64,000 nucleotides of DNA from Heloderma charlesbogerti (GCA_026122225.1 JANEZZ010000300.1:1-64000), one strand, 5' to 3'. Counted from the stretch's first letter, positions 33,873-44,058 are shown. The notes: generated from the sequence alone by a model not told the origin. Numbers and translations: made by a program.

Positions 33873-34010
33873 AACGGTGGGAAACATGTGGCCCTCCAGA
33901 TGTTGTTGGACCAGAATTCCCATCCGTTCTAGCCAGCATAGCCAATAGTAAGGGATGAGGAGAGTTGCAGCTCGACAACATCTGGAGGGCTTGCTAACTT
34001 CCCTATCCTT
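33873..34010. mobile_element. Foldback MITE of the CCCTCCAGATG family, copy 3
   Basis: It is flanked by GCTATAGAAG at 33863-33872 and again at 34011-34020. The ten-base match contains the 8-bp target-site duplication. The arms GGCCCTCCAGATGTTGTTGG and CGACAACATCTGGAGGG pair. It inserted in the A box of the SINE at 33698. Confidence 0.8.
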
Positions 34011-34236
34011 GCTATAGAAGGATGATGGTGGTGGCGGTGGGAGTGGTGCAAGGCAAACCAGGATGTTTTACTGTCAGGCACTTGGGCCAGGGGTGGCAGG
34101 CACTTGGAGGCAGGAAAGTTGATAGGTCACAAACAGCTGGGATAAATGGACAAGAGCTTGGAGATAAGTCAGAAGCAAGTTCAGGGAAGTGGCCGCAGCT
34201 CAGTGGTCGAGAGCATGTTTTGCATGCTGAAGGTTC

Positions 34237-34605
34237 CAAGGCACCCCAGCTCTGGAGTGAGCTTCCTAGTGAGGTTCGCCTGGCGCCTACATTGTATTCC
34301 TTTCGGCGTCAGGTGAAGACCTTTTTATTTTCCCAGGCATTTTAGCATTTTAGCTTTTTAAATTTTTATCTTAGCTGTTTTAAATCTATATTTTAAACTC
34401 CTGCACTGCTGCTAGGTTTTATTGTGGTTGTATTGTTATATTGTGGTTTTAACGTTCTATATATTTTAAATGGTTTTATTGTGTGTTGTTTGGTTTTAAT
34501 TTTTGTGAACCGCCCAGAGAGCTTCAGCTATTGGGCGGTATAGAAATGAAATGGAATGGAATGGAATGGAATGGAATGAATGAATGAATAAATAAATAAA
34601 TAAAT
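34237..34605 (+). mobile_element. L2-type LINE 3' end inserted in a SINE
   Basis: The frame reads APQLWSELPSEVRLAPTLYS and then FRRQVKTFLF with a stop, which is the ORF2 C-terminus. A 3' UTR follows, then the terminus GAACCGCCCAGAGAGC.. and a GAATG/AAAT simple tail. The SINE motif AGGTTC (34231-34236) is repeated as AAGTTC (34606-34611), a short duplication. This copy defines the orientation of the others. Confidence 0.85.
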
Positions 34606-34607
34606 AA
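34543..34607. repeat. (GGAAT)n / (AAAT)n tail of L2
   Basis: About seven GGAAT units pass into GAAT and then AAAT units, marking the LINE 3' end. Confidence 0.9.
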
Positions 34608-34747
34608 GTTCAGACCCTAGAATCTCTATTTAAAAGGATCAGATAATATGTAAGGGGAAAGAGCCCTGAAGAGCTGCCAGTCAGCATGTTGGGATAAATA
34701 GACAAAGAGTCTGCCATGAGATAAGGCAGCTAGCTTCCTGTGTTCCT

Positions 34748-35290
34748 AAGCTGTCCGGAGGCACAGAGAGAGGACAAGGAAGCCTCTTCCTGTCACACTT
34801 TGCCCCAGAGGGAAGGAAGTCAGGAAGTATGCTTTTCTCTCTGCCTTCACCCCCACCCAGTAGCACTTGCTTGGTCTTCCAGGACAGGAGGATTAAAGCC
34901 ATCTGCAATAATTTCCAGGCTATAATGCGCCACCAGTCCCATCTTTTGGCCAACAGCCCCAGAGTACAGGGAAGCAGTACTTAGTCCACAGGGCTCCCCG
35001 TTCAAGTTCTGCAACACCTGACATGGGTCTGTGCTGATAAAATTGTGCCATCACTAGTGCAACCGCTAAACAGCACAGAACCACAGAGCAGGGTTCTTTC
35101 TGTGCATTGGGCACCATCGAAGATTGCTTCCAGAAGGCCCTTTGGTGAACCCGAAATCAGCTTACGTGGGTTCAGTCTTTATTTGCCTAACGCCAAAGGT
35201 CATTGCAAAACAGGAGAGCTTACATGGGTGCAAATCAGAACGCTCAATATACTATGGTAAGTGGTTATCATTGTCTTCTAAGTGATGGGG
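34748..35290. other. Gene-free stretch, nothing recognised
   Basis: No repeat or gene signal is supported. Confidence 0.4.
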
Positions 35291-35291
35291 G

Positions 35292-35402
35292 AGGGTGGCC
35301 AGACAAGCATGCCAAAAGGTAGCGCACTGCTGCAGTAATGTCGGCGTAAGATGCCATGTATTTTGGAGCAGCTCTGCTTTGGCATGCTTGTCTGGCCACC
35401 CT
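35292..35402. mobile_element. MITE with 25-bp perfect terminal inverted repeats
   Basis: The arms 35292-35316 and 35378-35402 are exact reverse complements, starting AGGGTGGCCAGACAAGC. The total is 111 bp. The AGGGTGGCCA end matches the terminus of the hAT-like family at 63019. I see no clear target-site duplication. Confidence 0.8.
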
Positions 35403-35429
35403 GTAGAATCGCTCTGAACATGGCATGCG

Positions 35430-35880
35430 GTTACCAGGCTTTATCTGAGATAAGCAACCGTTGTTGTTTTTAGTAAGCCCATAGGACGTAAGTGAAGGGT
35501 ATCGAAATGATTTCTGGAGAAAATGGGAGCTGGAGCCATAGGGTTCTGCAGAATGAAACATGTCGTTAAAAATCTCTTTATGGCGGGTAGAGGGAAATTG
35601 ACTGCTTAACGTGAGAGGTGCACTGTGGTTGCACCCAAGGACTTTTTCTCTGAGATTGCCTTCTATTACCTTGCAGATCATTAGCGTACCCAGCATGATT
35701 TTGAAATACATCATTTTGGCAGCGGCGGCAAGCTGGGGATGGGTTTCTGTTAATATCTTGCCTTTAGTAATACATATTTCCTCATGCAGAGTGCTAACGC
35801 GAAATGCAATTTTTATTACACTGGACTTAAAAACAAAGAGGCTTTGATGTTTCGTGCTATGCACGTTGCTCATGCCTCTC
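35430..35880. promoter_or_regulatory. Candidate conserved noncoding element
   Basis: Repeat-free, with TTGCAGATCATTAGCG, TTAGTAATACATATTTCC and AATGCAATTTTTATTACAC. A 221-codon minus frame covers it and the MITE, but it shows no motif and runs through the palindrome, so it is read as chance openness. Confidence 0.3.
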
Positions 35881-36077
35881 ATGGCCATCCCTGTACTATA
35901 TGTTTTAGAAAGTAGAAACGGCTTTGGGCCCAATTATGAAGGCCGCTGTAAACACTCCCAAGGGTTAGAACTCTGTGTGAGTGTCTGTCTGTGTGTAGAG
36001 AGAGGGGGAATTCATAAAATTTGGATTGAGACCGAAGGTGGAAAGCCATAATATCATATCATATCCTATCTATCTAT

Positions 36078-36489
36078 CATTTATTTATTTATTTATTTAT
36101 TTAATATAATTTCTATACTGCCCAATAGCCAGAGCTGTCTGGGCAGTTCACAAAAATTAAAACCACAAAACACAGCATAAAACAATATAAAATATGAAAG
36201 CTTAAAACCACAATATAACAGTACAACCAGAATAAAACCTAGCAGCAATGCAGAGGTTTAAAATACAGATTTAAAACACCAAAGCTAAAAGACTAGGAAG
36301 CTGAAATGCTAAAATACTGGGAGAATGAAAAGGTCTTCACCTGGCATCGGAAGGAATACAACATAGGTGCCAGGTGGACCTCTCTAGCAAGCTCATTCCA
36401 CAGCCGGGGTGCCACATCAGAAAAGGCCCCCTTCCTGGTAGCCACCCACCTCACTTCCTTCGGCAGGAGCTCACAGAGAAGGACCTCTG
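36078..36489 (-). mobile_element. L2-type LINE 3' end with ORF2 C-terminus
   Basis: Minus-strand frame: VLLCELLPKEVRWVATRKG and then RLWNELAREVHLAP and FRCQVKTFSFSQ. This is the same C-terminal block as the 34237 copy. The AT-rich tail is at the left. The solo LTR at 36490 truncates or interrupts it at its 5' side. Confidence 0.85.
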
Positions 36490-37044
36490 TGTCAGGGTGG
36501 AAACTGAGCCCATAGAGCCCCAGAGCAGTTCTGATTCTGAGGAAGAGCAACAACCCGTGGGAGGGGAGCTCACTCATCTCTCACAGGCACAGCAGCAGGG
36601 AGAGATTCCTCCTGCCTGCATTCCTGAGAGAGATAGTGACCCTGGCAGTGAGAGGGCAGGGGAGGGGGTTTTGCTGGACGCTCGGCGCAGATGCAGGGAG
36701 CGGCGCCAGATGGAGGGTGCTGAGAGGAGGTGCTCTGCTCGCTTGGCGCTAAAACAATGGTCGCGTCCCGAGGACCCAAGGGTAAGAGGGAGGACCTCTC
36801 CATAGCCCATACGTTCAGAGTCTTCCCGCTCTTCTCCTTCAAATAGGGGCCAACTGCCTTACCTGGAGCTAAGGCTACTCTGCTAACTACCCCAGTGCAG
36901 TTCCTTGCTTAGTCGCTGGTGATTAGCATCTGAAAGAGTAATTAAGATGTAAAAGGAATAAAGCCTTGGAAAGAATCCTCATCGTCTGTGTCCTGAGTTG
37001 GCTATTGGAGCGGACTGTAAGAGGCAGCTAGGGCGCTCCCGACA
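36490..37044 (+). mobile_element. Solo LTR, 555 bp, with open acidic/basic frame
   Basis: It begins TGTCAGGG and ends CTCCCGACA, a short inverted TG..CA terminus. The 5-mer CTCTG flanks it on both sides (36485-36489, 37045-37049). A polyadenylation signal AATAAA lies near 36958. A frame through the first 315 bases gives SSDSEEEQQP and then DARRRCRERRQ..RRCSARL. No internal gag, pol or env and no second LTR are present, so it is a recombined remnant of an endogenous LTR element. Confidence 0.85.
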
Positions 37045-37049
37045 CTCTG

Positions 37050-38101
37050 AGGATTTTCTGTGTTATGTGTAAGAACACACATATGTATGGTCACTGGGCC
37101 AAAACAAATCACCCCTGTAGTGGCTTCCCCCCACATAATTCACCACCTCATGCAGTTGCCACAGTCTGGATCTTCCATCCTGTGGGATCAACATGGCTAC
37201 GAATTCCCAGGCCAAATAAACGCCAGCAGTCCCTTCCCTTCTCTTCATATGGCCACCGAACCATCGAGCTTGATGCTTCTTACACATTTAGAACAAACAA
37301 AGAATCTTCCACGCTTGACTTTTCAGCCACTGATAGCACATCCATTGCAATACAATTTACACAGTCGGATAGGCTGACAGGTAGCTGGAAGTGCATTAGG
37401 CAGGTGGTCGCCCGCTAGAGCACGAATTAATACAGACAAGATGGGCAATCTTTCAGGGGCTGACTGACTCAGGTGACCACAAATAGCAGGTGGTCCTAAG
37501 TACGGGTTTCGCTGTGCTAGATATGGTATCCTGCTGAAATGTCATCTCCATCATCTCACTCCCTCTCCAACATTCAGTGAGAGCAGGATGTAAACTTTTT
37601 TCTCCCCCGCCCCCCACCCCAGCCTGCTCGCTGACTGTATTGATGAAATCAAAATTCGGTGAAAATAATCTTTTAAAAGGCCATCTAAGGGTCAGTACAC
37701 ACATGGCTGCTGCTTGGAGGCCATTTTAAATCATTCCCCCGTGGCGGCTGCCTCAGAACAGCTAGCCATTTATACAGAGCAACCAACTGGACGGTGAAAC
37801 CTCTCCACGCTGCGCCTCCAAAATCCCACAGAAATGTGGGTCTGTAGTGACAGTAGGCTTCTCCATATGGCAGGTTGTGCCAGCTTCGGATGTGGAGGCA
37901 GCCATTACGGCATGCCATATTGCTGCTAGTCCATATGAATCAGCTCCGATGAGATGCAGGGTGTTCTTTCTATGTCTGCCTTCTCACCCCACTTTTCTAC
38001 CAGCCTTTGGGTGAAGCTATCACCTGGAGGAAGATGAAGGGGAAACTTATTCAAGCTCTAGTACAGATGTCTCTGCCCCCAGGGGTTAGTTTACTGTGCC
38101 A
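37050..38101. other. Gene-free stretch between two solo LTRs
   Basis: The segment 37320-37450 (CAATACAATTTACACAG, AGCACGAATTAATACAG) has conserved-noncoding texture. The rest shows no supported features. Confidence 0.4.
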
Positions 38102-38106
38102 TGTAG

Positions 38107-38739
38107 TGTCACGTTCCTTTGTCCTCTCCCTTCGCAATCAACACACTCCAGGGAACCAAGGCTTCAGGCTAACAGGCTAAAGCTACTTTATTAGTTAACG
38201 ACTAGCTACTTTACAAATGCAGATTCTAGGAAACTCTCAGACTGCAATGAAGCAGCTAATCCACACATCTATGAATATCAGTAGAGGAGACAAAGTGGAA
38301 GTTAGAGAAGTTGCCAGCAGTCTGGGCAAGAAGTTCACAGCCAGACTAGTTTCGCAGGGATGGCCTTCCCCAGACTAGTTTCGCAGGGATGGCCTTCCCT
38401 TAGGGTGGCTCCCTCCTACGTTGGCTTCCATGAGTGGTCAACCTGGCAGAGCGTCTGAGCCCTACCCCTAATTTTTCCCGCTTTGCTCTGCGATGGACCC
38501 TAGCATCCCTCAAGTCACACCCTGCACTGCCCTCCTCCTCCTCCAAACCCTGAGTTCTCATGGTAGAGGAAGGGGGGAGCTGTTCAGGCTGGGCCGTCTG
38601 TGTGTCAAGGTCTTGGGAAGAAAGTCTTGCCATATGTGGGCTCACTAGGGAGGGTGCCTCACTCTGTTCTAGCTGTTCCCTTTCTGATTCTGAATCTGAG
38701 GTGCCAGACATCTCCACATGCTCAGATTCATTCCTGACA
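38107..38739 (-). mobile_element. Solo LTR of the same family, opposite orientation, 633 bp
   Basis: On the minus strand it starts TGTCAGGAATG and ends ACGTGACA. The flanks are TGTAG at 38102-38106 and 38740-38744. The minus frame reads TSDSESEREQ, EEEEGSAGCDLRDAR and KREKLGVGLRRSARL, parallel to the plus-strand copy. AATAAA on the minus strand lies near 38187-38192. No internal region remains. Confidence 0.85.
38341..38398. repeat. 29-bp tandem duplication inside the LTR
   Basis: Two exact 29-base units beginning CCAGACTAGTTTCGCAGGG stand head to tail. Confidence 0.95.
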
Positions 38740-38744
38740 TGTAG

Positions 38745-39439
38745 CATGCTGAGTTGCCAATTGCCTCCTGGTCTCTATGACGGCCTATAGGTGGGCTCCA
38801 AGGCCCTGAGTTGCCCTCCTCCCCTCCTAATTCTATTCTCGCCTCTTCTCTCCAAGCTTCCAGACCTGTCCGTGCACAAACTGTGCATCTGGTAGTTGTT
38901 CCTTTTAAACAAAGAAAACCACCTAAGAAACGGGCTGAATATTTTCCAAAATCAGATGCATAGAAAGAAGCAGCAAAATGTATAGACAAATTGCCATTGC
39001 AATAACAAACAAGAGCAGCTCTTAGAATTTCTGATAACCCAGAGACAATAATCACACTAATTCTATTCAGTGTAGAGTACACATGTGAGGAGAGGGAGCA
39101 TGCTAGTTCCAACCCCCCTCTGTTGTCGTTTTTATCACTCTGAAATCATGGAGGGCAACTTTCTGGAGAGGAGTGCCTCCTATGTCCATAGAGGATCTCC
39201 ATGTGATTCAGAATGCTGATTTTCCAGCCTTCTGAATTGTGTGGAAACAGCACGGATACAGCAGACACTTCTCTTCAGAAAGTCACCCTCCATGTGCAGA
39301 ACATGACGACGGAGAGAGGGGGTCCGATGTGCTCCCTCTCCTTGCATGTTTACTCTACATAGAATCAGAATGCCTGCTGTGTATGTATTACCCGCATATA
39401 TAATTTCAGAGACTTGGCAGGAGGCTGGTGCACGAATCT
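38745..39439. other. Gene-free stretch, nothing recognised
   Basis: A 147-codon minus frame overlapping the LTR edge has no motif. Otherwise single-copy-looking. Confidence 0.4.
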
Positions 39440-39447
39440 GTTTCAGA

Positions 39448-39625
39448 CAGTGGAGGCTGGTGGCGCTGATGTCAGCGGGCGGTGAATCCGCTCTGGGTTT
39501 CAGTCAGAACTCTAAAGGAGCCATCCAAGATGCTTCCACACCTTGCGATAGCGCCCTTAGGGTTCTGACTGAAACCCAGAGCGGATTTACCGCCCCACTA
39601 ACATCACAGTCACCAGCCTCCACTT
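39448..39625. mobile_element. hAT-type MITE with long terminal inverted repeats, 178 bp
   Basis: It starts CAGTGGAGGCTGGTGG. The two arms of about 68 bases pair almost throughout, both carrying AATCCGCTCTGGGTTTCAG or its complement. The flanks GTTTCAGA (39440-39447) and GTTTTGGA (39626-39633) match at 6 of 8. No coding. Confidence 0.85.
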
Positions 39626-39836
39626 GTTTTGGATGATGCAGTTGAGCATCCTTGACGCGCCATTGCCAGGTCCACTGTGAAGAAGTACCATCAGGTACCT
39701 CCTCACCCAATGAAGGATAAGTCAGAAACTTTTTTTCTTCTTTCCCTTGTCAACATTTGGCTTTTAAGGCAGTGGGAATAAGTAGTAGGAAACGTAGTAG
39801 GAAAAAGAATAGAATGGGAAAGGAAGGCGTGCTCCC

Positions 39837-40176
39837 ACTCCAGCAAGAGCCCTAATGAACATTAAATGAACACAGCTAATGAACTCTAATACACAAATAA
39901 CAGAATAATAAATGTATGTATTATAAATAGTTGGTAAAAATCAATAAACAACGACAGAAGCGAAAATACGCATCGTCTGTGGTACGAAGACTTTATACCA
40001 CAGACGATGCTTGTGTTCGCTTCTGTCATTGTTTAGTGGAGTGGGCCATATGTTCACTGCTGTCATGGTTTATTGGATGTTACCAAGTATTTCTATTACA
40101 TATATTCATTATTCTGTTCCATATGTGTATTAGATTTCATCAGCAATTCATTGTTTTAATGTTCATTATGGAGTGC
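39837..40176. mobile_element. Long imperfect palindrome (foldback element)
   Basis: The inner arms AACGACAGAAGCG..GCATCGTCTGTGG and CCACAGACGATGC..CGCTTCTGTC flank an 11-base loop near 39993-40003. The pairing continues outward through ACAGAATAATAAATGTATG and ATATATTCATTATTCTG, and through TAATGAACATTAAA on both sides, with the right arm carrying a local extra segment. Confidence 0.75.
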
Positions 40177-40221
40177 TCCCATTTTTTTCCTTTATTTCAG
40201 TGGTAGCACACGACAGCGAAT

Positions 40222-40442
40222 GAGAGCCAGTGTGGTGTGCTGGTTAAAGTGTCAGACTGGGAATGGGGAGACCCGGGTTCTGGTCACCACTTGACCATGA
40301 AGCTCACTAGGTGACTTTGGGCCAGTCACTGACTCTCCGCCTAACCTACCTTGCAGGGTTGTTGTGAGGATAAAACTGAGAGGAGGAGGATCATGTATGC
40401 CGCCTTGGGCTCCTTGAAGGAAAAGACGAATACAAATGTTAC
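40222..40442 (+). repeat. Sauria/ACA-like SINE, best copy
   Basis: GAGCCAGTGTGGTGTGCTGG, GACCCGGGTTCTGGTCACC, ATGAAGCTCACTAGGTGAC, GGGCCAGTCACTGACTC, CAGGGTTGTTGTGAGGATAA and GCCGCCTTGGGCTCC are all present and little changed. Confidence 0.9.
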
Positions 40443-40454
40443 AGACAAACAATA

Positions 40455-40662
40455 CAGAGAGAGGCCTCAGTAGAAGAACGCAAGCTTTGCATGCTAAAGG
40501 GTCCAGGTTTAACCCCTGGTGTCTGTTCTTTAAAGGGTCAGGTAGTAGGTGATGGGAAAGACTTCTACCTGAGCCCCCCTGCCCATCAGAATAGACAATA
40601 CTGGCCAGCTGGACCAATGATCTGACCTACGAGAAGGCTTTTTTTTCCTGTGTTCCTGTGAA
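40455..40662 (+). repeat. tRNA-derived SINE (second family)
   Basis: GCCTCAGTAGAAGAACG head, GGGTCCAGGTTTAACCCC B box, GACAATACTGGCCAGCTGG and GAAGGCTTTTTTTTCCTG end. It sits directly behind the Sauria-like SINE. Confidence 0.75.
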
Positions 40663-41372
40663 TGCAGAGCTGCTGTGTGGCTGGTGTCTCAGGGGACTCA
40701 GAAGTCATTCTCTCACCGCATCATAAGGCGGAATCCTTCACGCCACAACACTCTTCTACGACACATGTTGGCCTCTCTCCCCAAATGAAATAACGTCCCT
40801 TGTCTGTATTCTTATGTGCCCACCAAGGCCACGTTCTCTGGGCCAAATGAGATGCAGTGTTGTAAACACAGAACAGACCCAACCATGAAAAAATGTGTGG
40901 GAGGCATCCATTTTTAACAGCAAAATTAGAATGTGGCCCAGGGGAATTGGTCCCAGGGCATGGTCTGAACTGGAGGCACGTTTGGTTGGTTGGTTGTTTG
41001 TTTGTTTGTATCCTGCCCTATATCATTAAGATCTCAGGGTTGCATGCAGATAAAATCAAACACATGACACAACAATCTTTCTGAAGCGAAGTAGGTCTGG
41101 CTGGGTCCAGGTCTTTCCCCCTGCCTCCCATTCCCCCGCTCATTGGTAGACATATAATTAAGTAACTGACGATTTGCTCCCTTTAACAGGATCTGACTTG
41201 CTCTGCCCAGTGCATGTTCTGCCCAGCATTGCTTTGCTCTGCCCACTGGTAGGGCACTGCTTGTTCCCTGGGATCAAGCACAGTCTGCTATGTTGAAAGT
41301 GCCTTCGGTAAAGGGATAGTTTGGTGAAATCATCTAGGTGGCTCATACAAATAAGTCAAGCCATGTGATATT
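40663..41372. other. Gene-free stretch with a possible LINE tail
   Basis: The segment 40990-41065 (GTTTGTTTGTTTGTATCCTG) resembles a minus-strand L2 3' end but is short. GCTCTGCCCA units at 41200-41250 form a loose direct repeat. No gene was seen. Confidence 0.4.
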
Positions 41373-41512
41373 GTAGCCTTCCCCAACCTAGTGCCTTCCA
41401 GAAATGTTGGACTACAACTCCTATAATCCCCGAGCCAGCATGTGCATGTTTACTCAGAGGCCAGCAAGTATGGCAGTTGTAGTCCAACACATCTGGAAGG
41501 TACCAGGCTGTG
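41373..41512. mobile_element. Foldback MITE of the GGTGCC..CCAGATG family, copy 4
   Basis: GCCTTCCCCAACCTAGTGCC and TTGGACTACAACTCCTATAA pair with GTAGTCCAACACATCTGG at the right. A foreign TGTGCATGTTTACTCAGAGG lies in its centre. The target-site duplication is not clear. Confidence 0.65.
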
Positions 41513-41754
41513 AAATAGGGTTGCTACTAGCTTGGTGTAAAATTCCTTTATGAGTCCAAACATAGTGACTAAGGTTCAGAATGGGAGAGCAAAATGTATC
41601 TTCCAACACTTCCATGATCTTTTATCCCACCCAGTATCCTGCTCTAGGTGCTGCTTTATCTAAAATTAGAGGAGAAATGTTAACATGTTAGAGTCAAGAC
41701 TCTTTGACCTCAGTGAGTCACTGCTCATTGTAAAGCTGCAGTCCTATCCACACT

Positions 41755-41840
41755 TAGGGTGCAATCCTATGCATGCTGGCTGGGGAATTCTGGGAGTTGT
41801 AGGACTTTTTCTGACTCAACTTGCATAGGATTAAACCCTT
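41755..41840. mobile_element. Small foldback element (AGGGTGCAATCC family), copy 2
   Basis: Ends TAGGGTGCAATCCTATGC and GCATAGGATTAAACCCTT. The centre CTGGGAGTTGTAGGAC is as in copies 1 and 3. Confidence 0.65.
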
Positions 41841-42033
41841 ACCTGTGTGTGAACCCCACTGAACACAGTGGGACTGACTTCTGAGTAAACTGGCAGGGGA
41901 TCAGGCTGTAAAAAAAAATCCCTTGCAATATATACTTCTTAAATTATAGTTCAGCCTTTGGTGGTACACATGGACAATTTAAAAATAGCATGTATTCCCA
42001 TGAATTAACATATGCAGATGAGCAGTATGCTTT

Positions 42034-42107
42034 TCATAGAATAGTATCATAGAATAGTAGGGTTGGAAGGGGCCTACAAGACCATCGAGTCCAACCCCCG
42101 ATCTTCT
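42034..42107 (-). mobile_element. CR1 LINE extreme 3' end
   Basis: ATCATAGAATAGTAGGGTTGG, GGGGCCTACAAGACC and CGAGTCCAACCCCC match the 3' end of the 14087 CR1. Only about 70 bases remain. Confidence 0.85.
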
Positions 42108-42910
42108 TCTGTTTAATGCTTGGGAAAATTGACCATCCCACATAAATTGCACAGCTGACTGTACAAAGAGACATAGAATGAGTTTAAAAACAAACATGTC
42201 TGTTTCCCGTCACAGTTACAAAATTTTCACATGGAAAAAGCTTTTCAAAAAAGATCCTAAAAAGGGGGGGGGGTATTTGTTTTGTCCAGAGCAGACAGGA
42301 ATGGGTGTTAATTCATGAAACTGATCTGCCCTAGCAAAAGCAATCAAGCTAAAGGTCCCCACCTCCAATATCTTTATACTGTCTAATTGACTCCTAGATT
42401 GAGAAGGCCTAAGGATTGATAACTTCTCAGAATGTGCGTATGTTTGCATGTGTCTGTCTGGATCCATCCACAGGGGAGGGGCTGGATTGGGTTCGTCTCC
42501 AGAGAACCCAAATAACTAGGATTCCCAAGGATTGTAGGTTAAGTGAAATAAGAAAATTAATGCATTGATACATATACCTTGCAGTCCTCCGCCATGCAAA
42601 GACTTTGCTATCTGGCTCTGAAGCTGAAGGCTTTCATCTATCCTGTTGTATACCAAAATGCTTTCTGCTGTGGCCAAGGCTTCTGTGTAAAGAGTAGCAA
42701 TAAAACCCCACTCATCTAAGTTCCACTTCGAAGTTGCACCTCCAGCCTGCTGCCTGACCACCCTTTGTGAAGGTGTGTGTGTGGGGGTTAAATAAATACC
42801 ACCCGATCTTGCCATCTGGATTTGTACACTCAAAGGCTGATTAGATCTCTTGGGTCGCAACCTCTGTGAACTGTTGATCCTTCAATCCCTCCTACCTTTG
42901 CAGAAGACTG

Positions 42911-42911
<1 letters not shown>
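42108..42911. other. Gene-free stretch, nothing recognised
   Basis: Contains a G10 run at about 42266. A 114-codon minus frame at 42516-42860 has no recognisable motif. Confidence 0.4.

Positions 42912-42954
<43 letters not shown>
42912..42954. repeat. (GT)n microsatellite, longest in the window
   Basis: About 21 uninterrupted GT units followed by a G-run. Likely polymorphic. Confidence 0.95.
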
Positions 42955-42955
<1 letters not shown>

Positions 42956-43582
42956 GGGGGGGTACCCCAGTGACCACCTCACATTTCTTCCTTCCAGTTT
43001 TTGAATCTAGTTGATAAGAACAAGGAGCAGGGTCTCCTTAGACATAGCTCCTATCCTTTGCTTTTTCTTTCCTATTGAGGCTTGCATACAGCAGTATACT
43101 TCTTCATAGAACAGAAATGCATTCATATCAAACAAGGACACCCTGTGTAACTATCTCTTTGACTTAAGCTTCTTTGGGATGTTTGGGACTACTGTTGAGT
43201 TTTCCAGTATTAGCTCCATGGATCAAGCTCTCTCTATGGAAATGCAGTAGCTGTACTTTCATGGGTAATTTCAGCAGTAAATGTACCCATGTGTGACTAA
43301 AAAGGAATAAAGGACCCCACTTGGAATACAGTTTGAAACAGCTGGAAGTGAAACTAAAAGTGTTAGTAGTAACCAAGCAAAAAAGAGCCAGCTCTGAGTT
43401 GTCAATTAGCAGAAATTAGGAGACCTGGTGGGGGGTGGGGACCCCAACACTATCTTGGTGCCTGTAAGTCTTGAAGTCACTGAGGCTTAATGAATGTGTA
43501 AGTCACTTTTTCACAATCACAACCTTCATTTGAAACTCAGCGGCTGCACAGATTGTACACGAAACAGTGTGGCACTATAAAT
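42955..43582. other. Gene-free stretch, nothing recognised
   Basis: No supported feature. Confidence 0.4.
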
Positions 43583-43603
43583 TGTGTGTGTGTGTGTGTG
43601 TGT
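43583..43603. repeat. (GT)n microsatellite
   Basis: Ten GT units. Confidence 0.9.
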
Positions 43604-43717
43604 CTACACATGTGTGTATGTGCATGTCACTGTATAAATGTCTTTGGTACAGTCATCATTGTAAGGTTTTATGGTGTGTTGCCTGAGCTGATTGGTCCAA
43701 GTGCCTTTCCTTAACTT

Positions 43718-43808
43718 GGAGTCCGATCCTATGCATGTTTATTTGGAAGTTAGTACAATTATATTCAATGGCGCTTACTCCAAAGTCAGTGTGTTCACAG
43801 CTGTAATT
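43718..43808. repeat. Squamate palindromic repeat (CCTATGCATG..AGT)
   Basis: GATCCTATGCATGTTTATTTGG, then TTCAATGGCGCTTACTCC, is the same layout as the host repeat of the nested element at 13980-15680. Confidence 0.55.
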
Positions 43809-43876
43809 TACCATATGCTATATTGTTACAAAAGTCAAATTATCACCCACTCAGATGAATTTGTTGTTGTTTTCCC

Positions 43877-44058
43877 CTGGTGCAATGGCTAGGGAGCTGA
43901 GTTTGAGTGTGGGAGACCGATGTTTGATCCATGAAGCTTGCTGCATGATCTTGGGCATGTCACTATTTTTTGGCATAGCCTGCCTTACAGGATTGTCACA
44001 AGGACGTATGAAACTGTTTGTAAGCCAAAAATCACAGTAAAATGATGAATAAGGATAC
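43877..44058 (+). repeat. Sauria/ACA-like SINE, degraded
   Basis: CCTGGTGCAATGGCTAGGG, GATGTTTGATCCATGAAGC, GATCTTGGGCATGTCAC and TTACAGGATTGTCACAAGG in order. Confidence 0.6.

Larger units (their letters stand above)
34187..34747 (+). repeat. tRNA-derived SINE (second family) split by an L2-type LINE
   Basis: Head GGCCGCAGCTCAGTGGTCG to AAGGTTC at 34236. The body resumes at 34606 with AAGTTCAGACCC and runs through GAAGAGCTGCCAGTCAG to GGCAGCTAGCTTCCTGTG. Confidence 0.75.

Noticed and set aside
35268..35933. 221-codon minus-strand frame as a gene
   Set aside because: No domain, runs through a palindromic MITE, and the sequence has noncoding texture.
36500..36805. Host gene encoding an acidic/basic protein
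   Set aside because: The frame lies entirely within an LTR with TG..CA ends and a 5-bp duplication.
38669..39112. 147-codon minus frame
   Set aside because: Overlaps the LTR edge and single-copy sequence with no motif or splice context.
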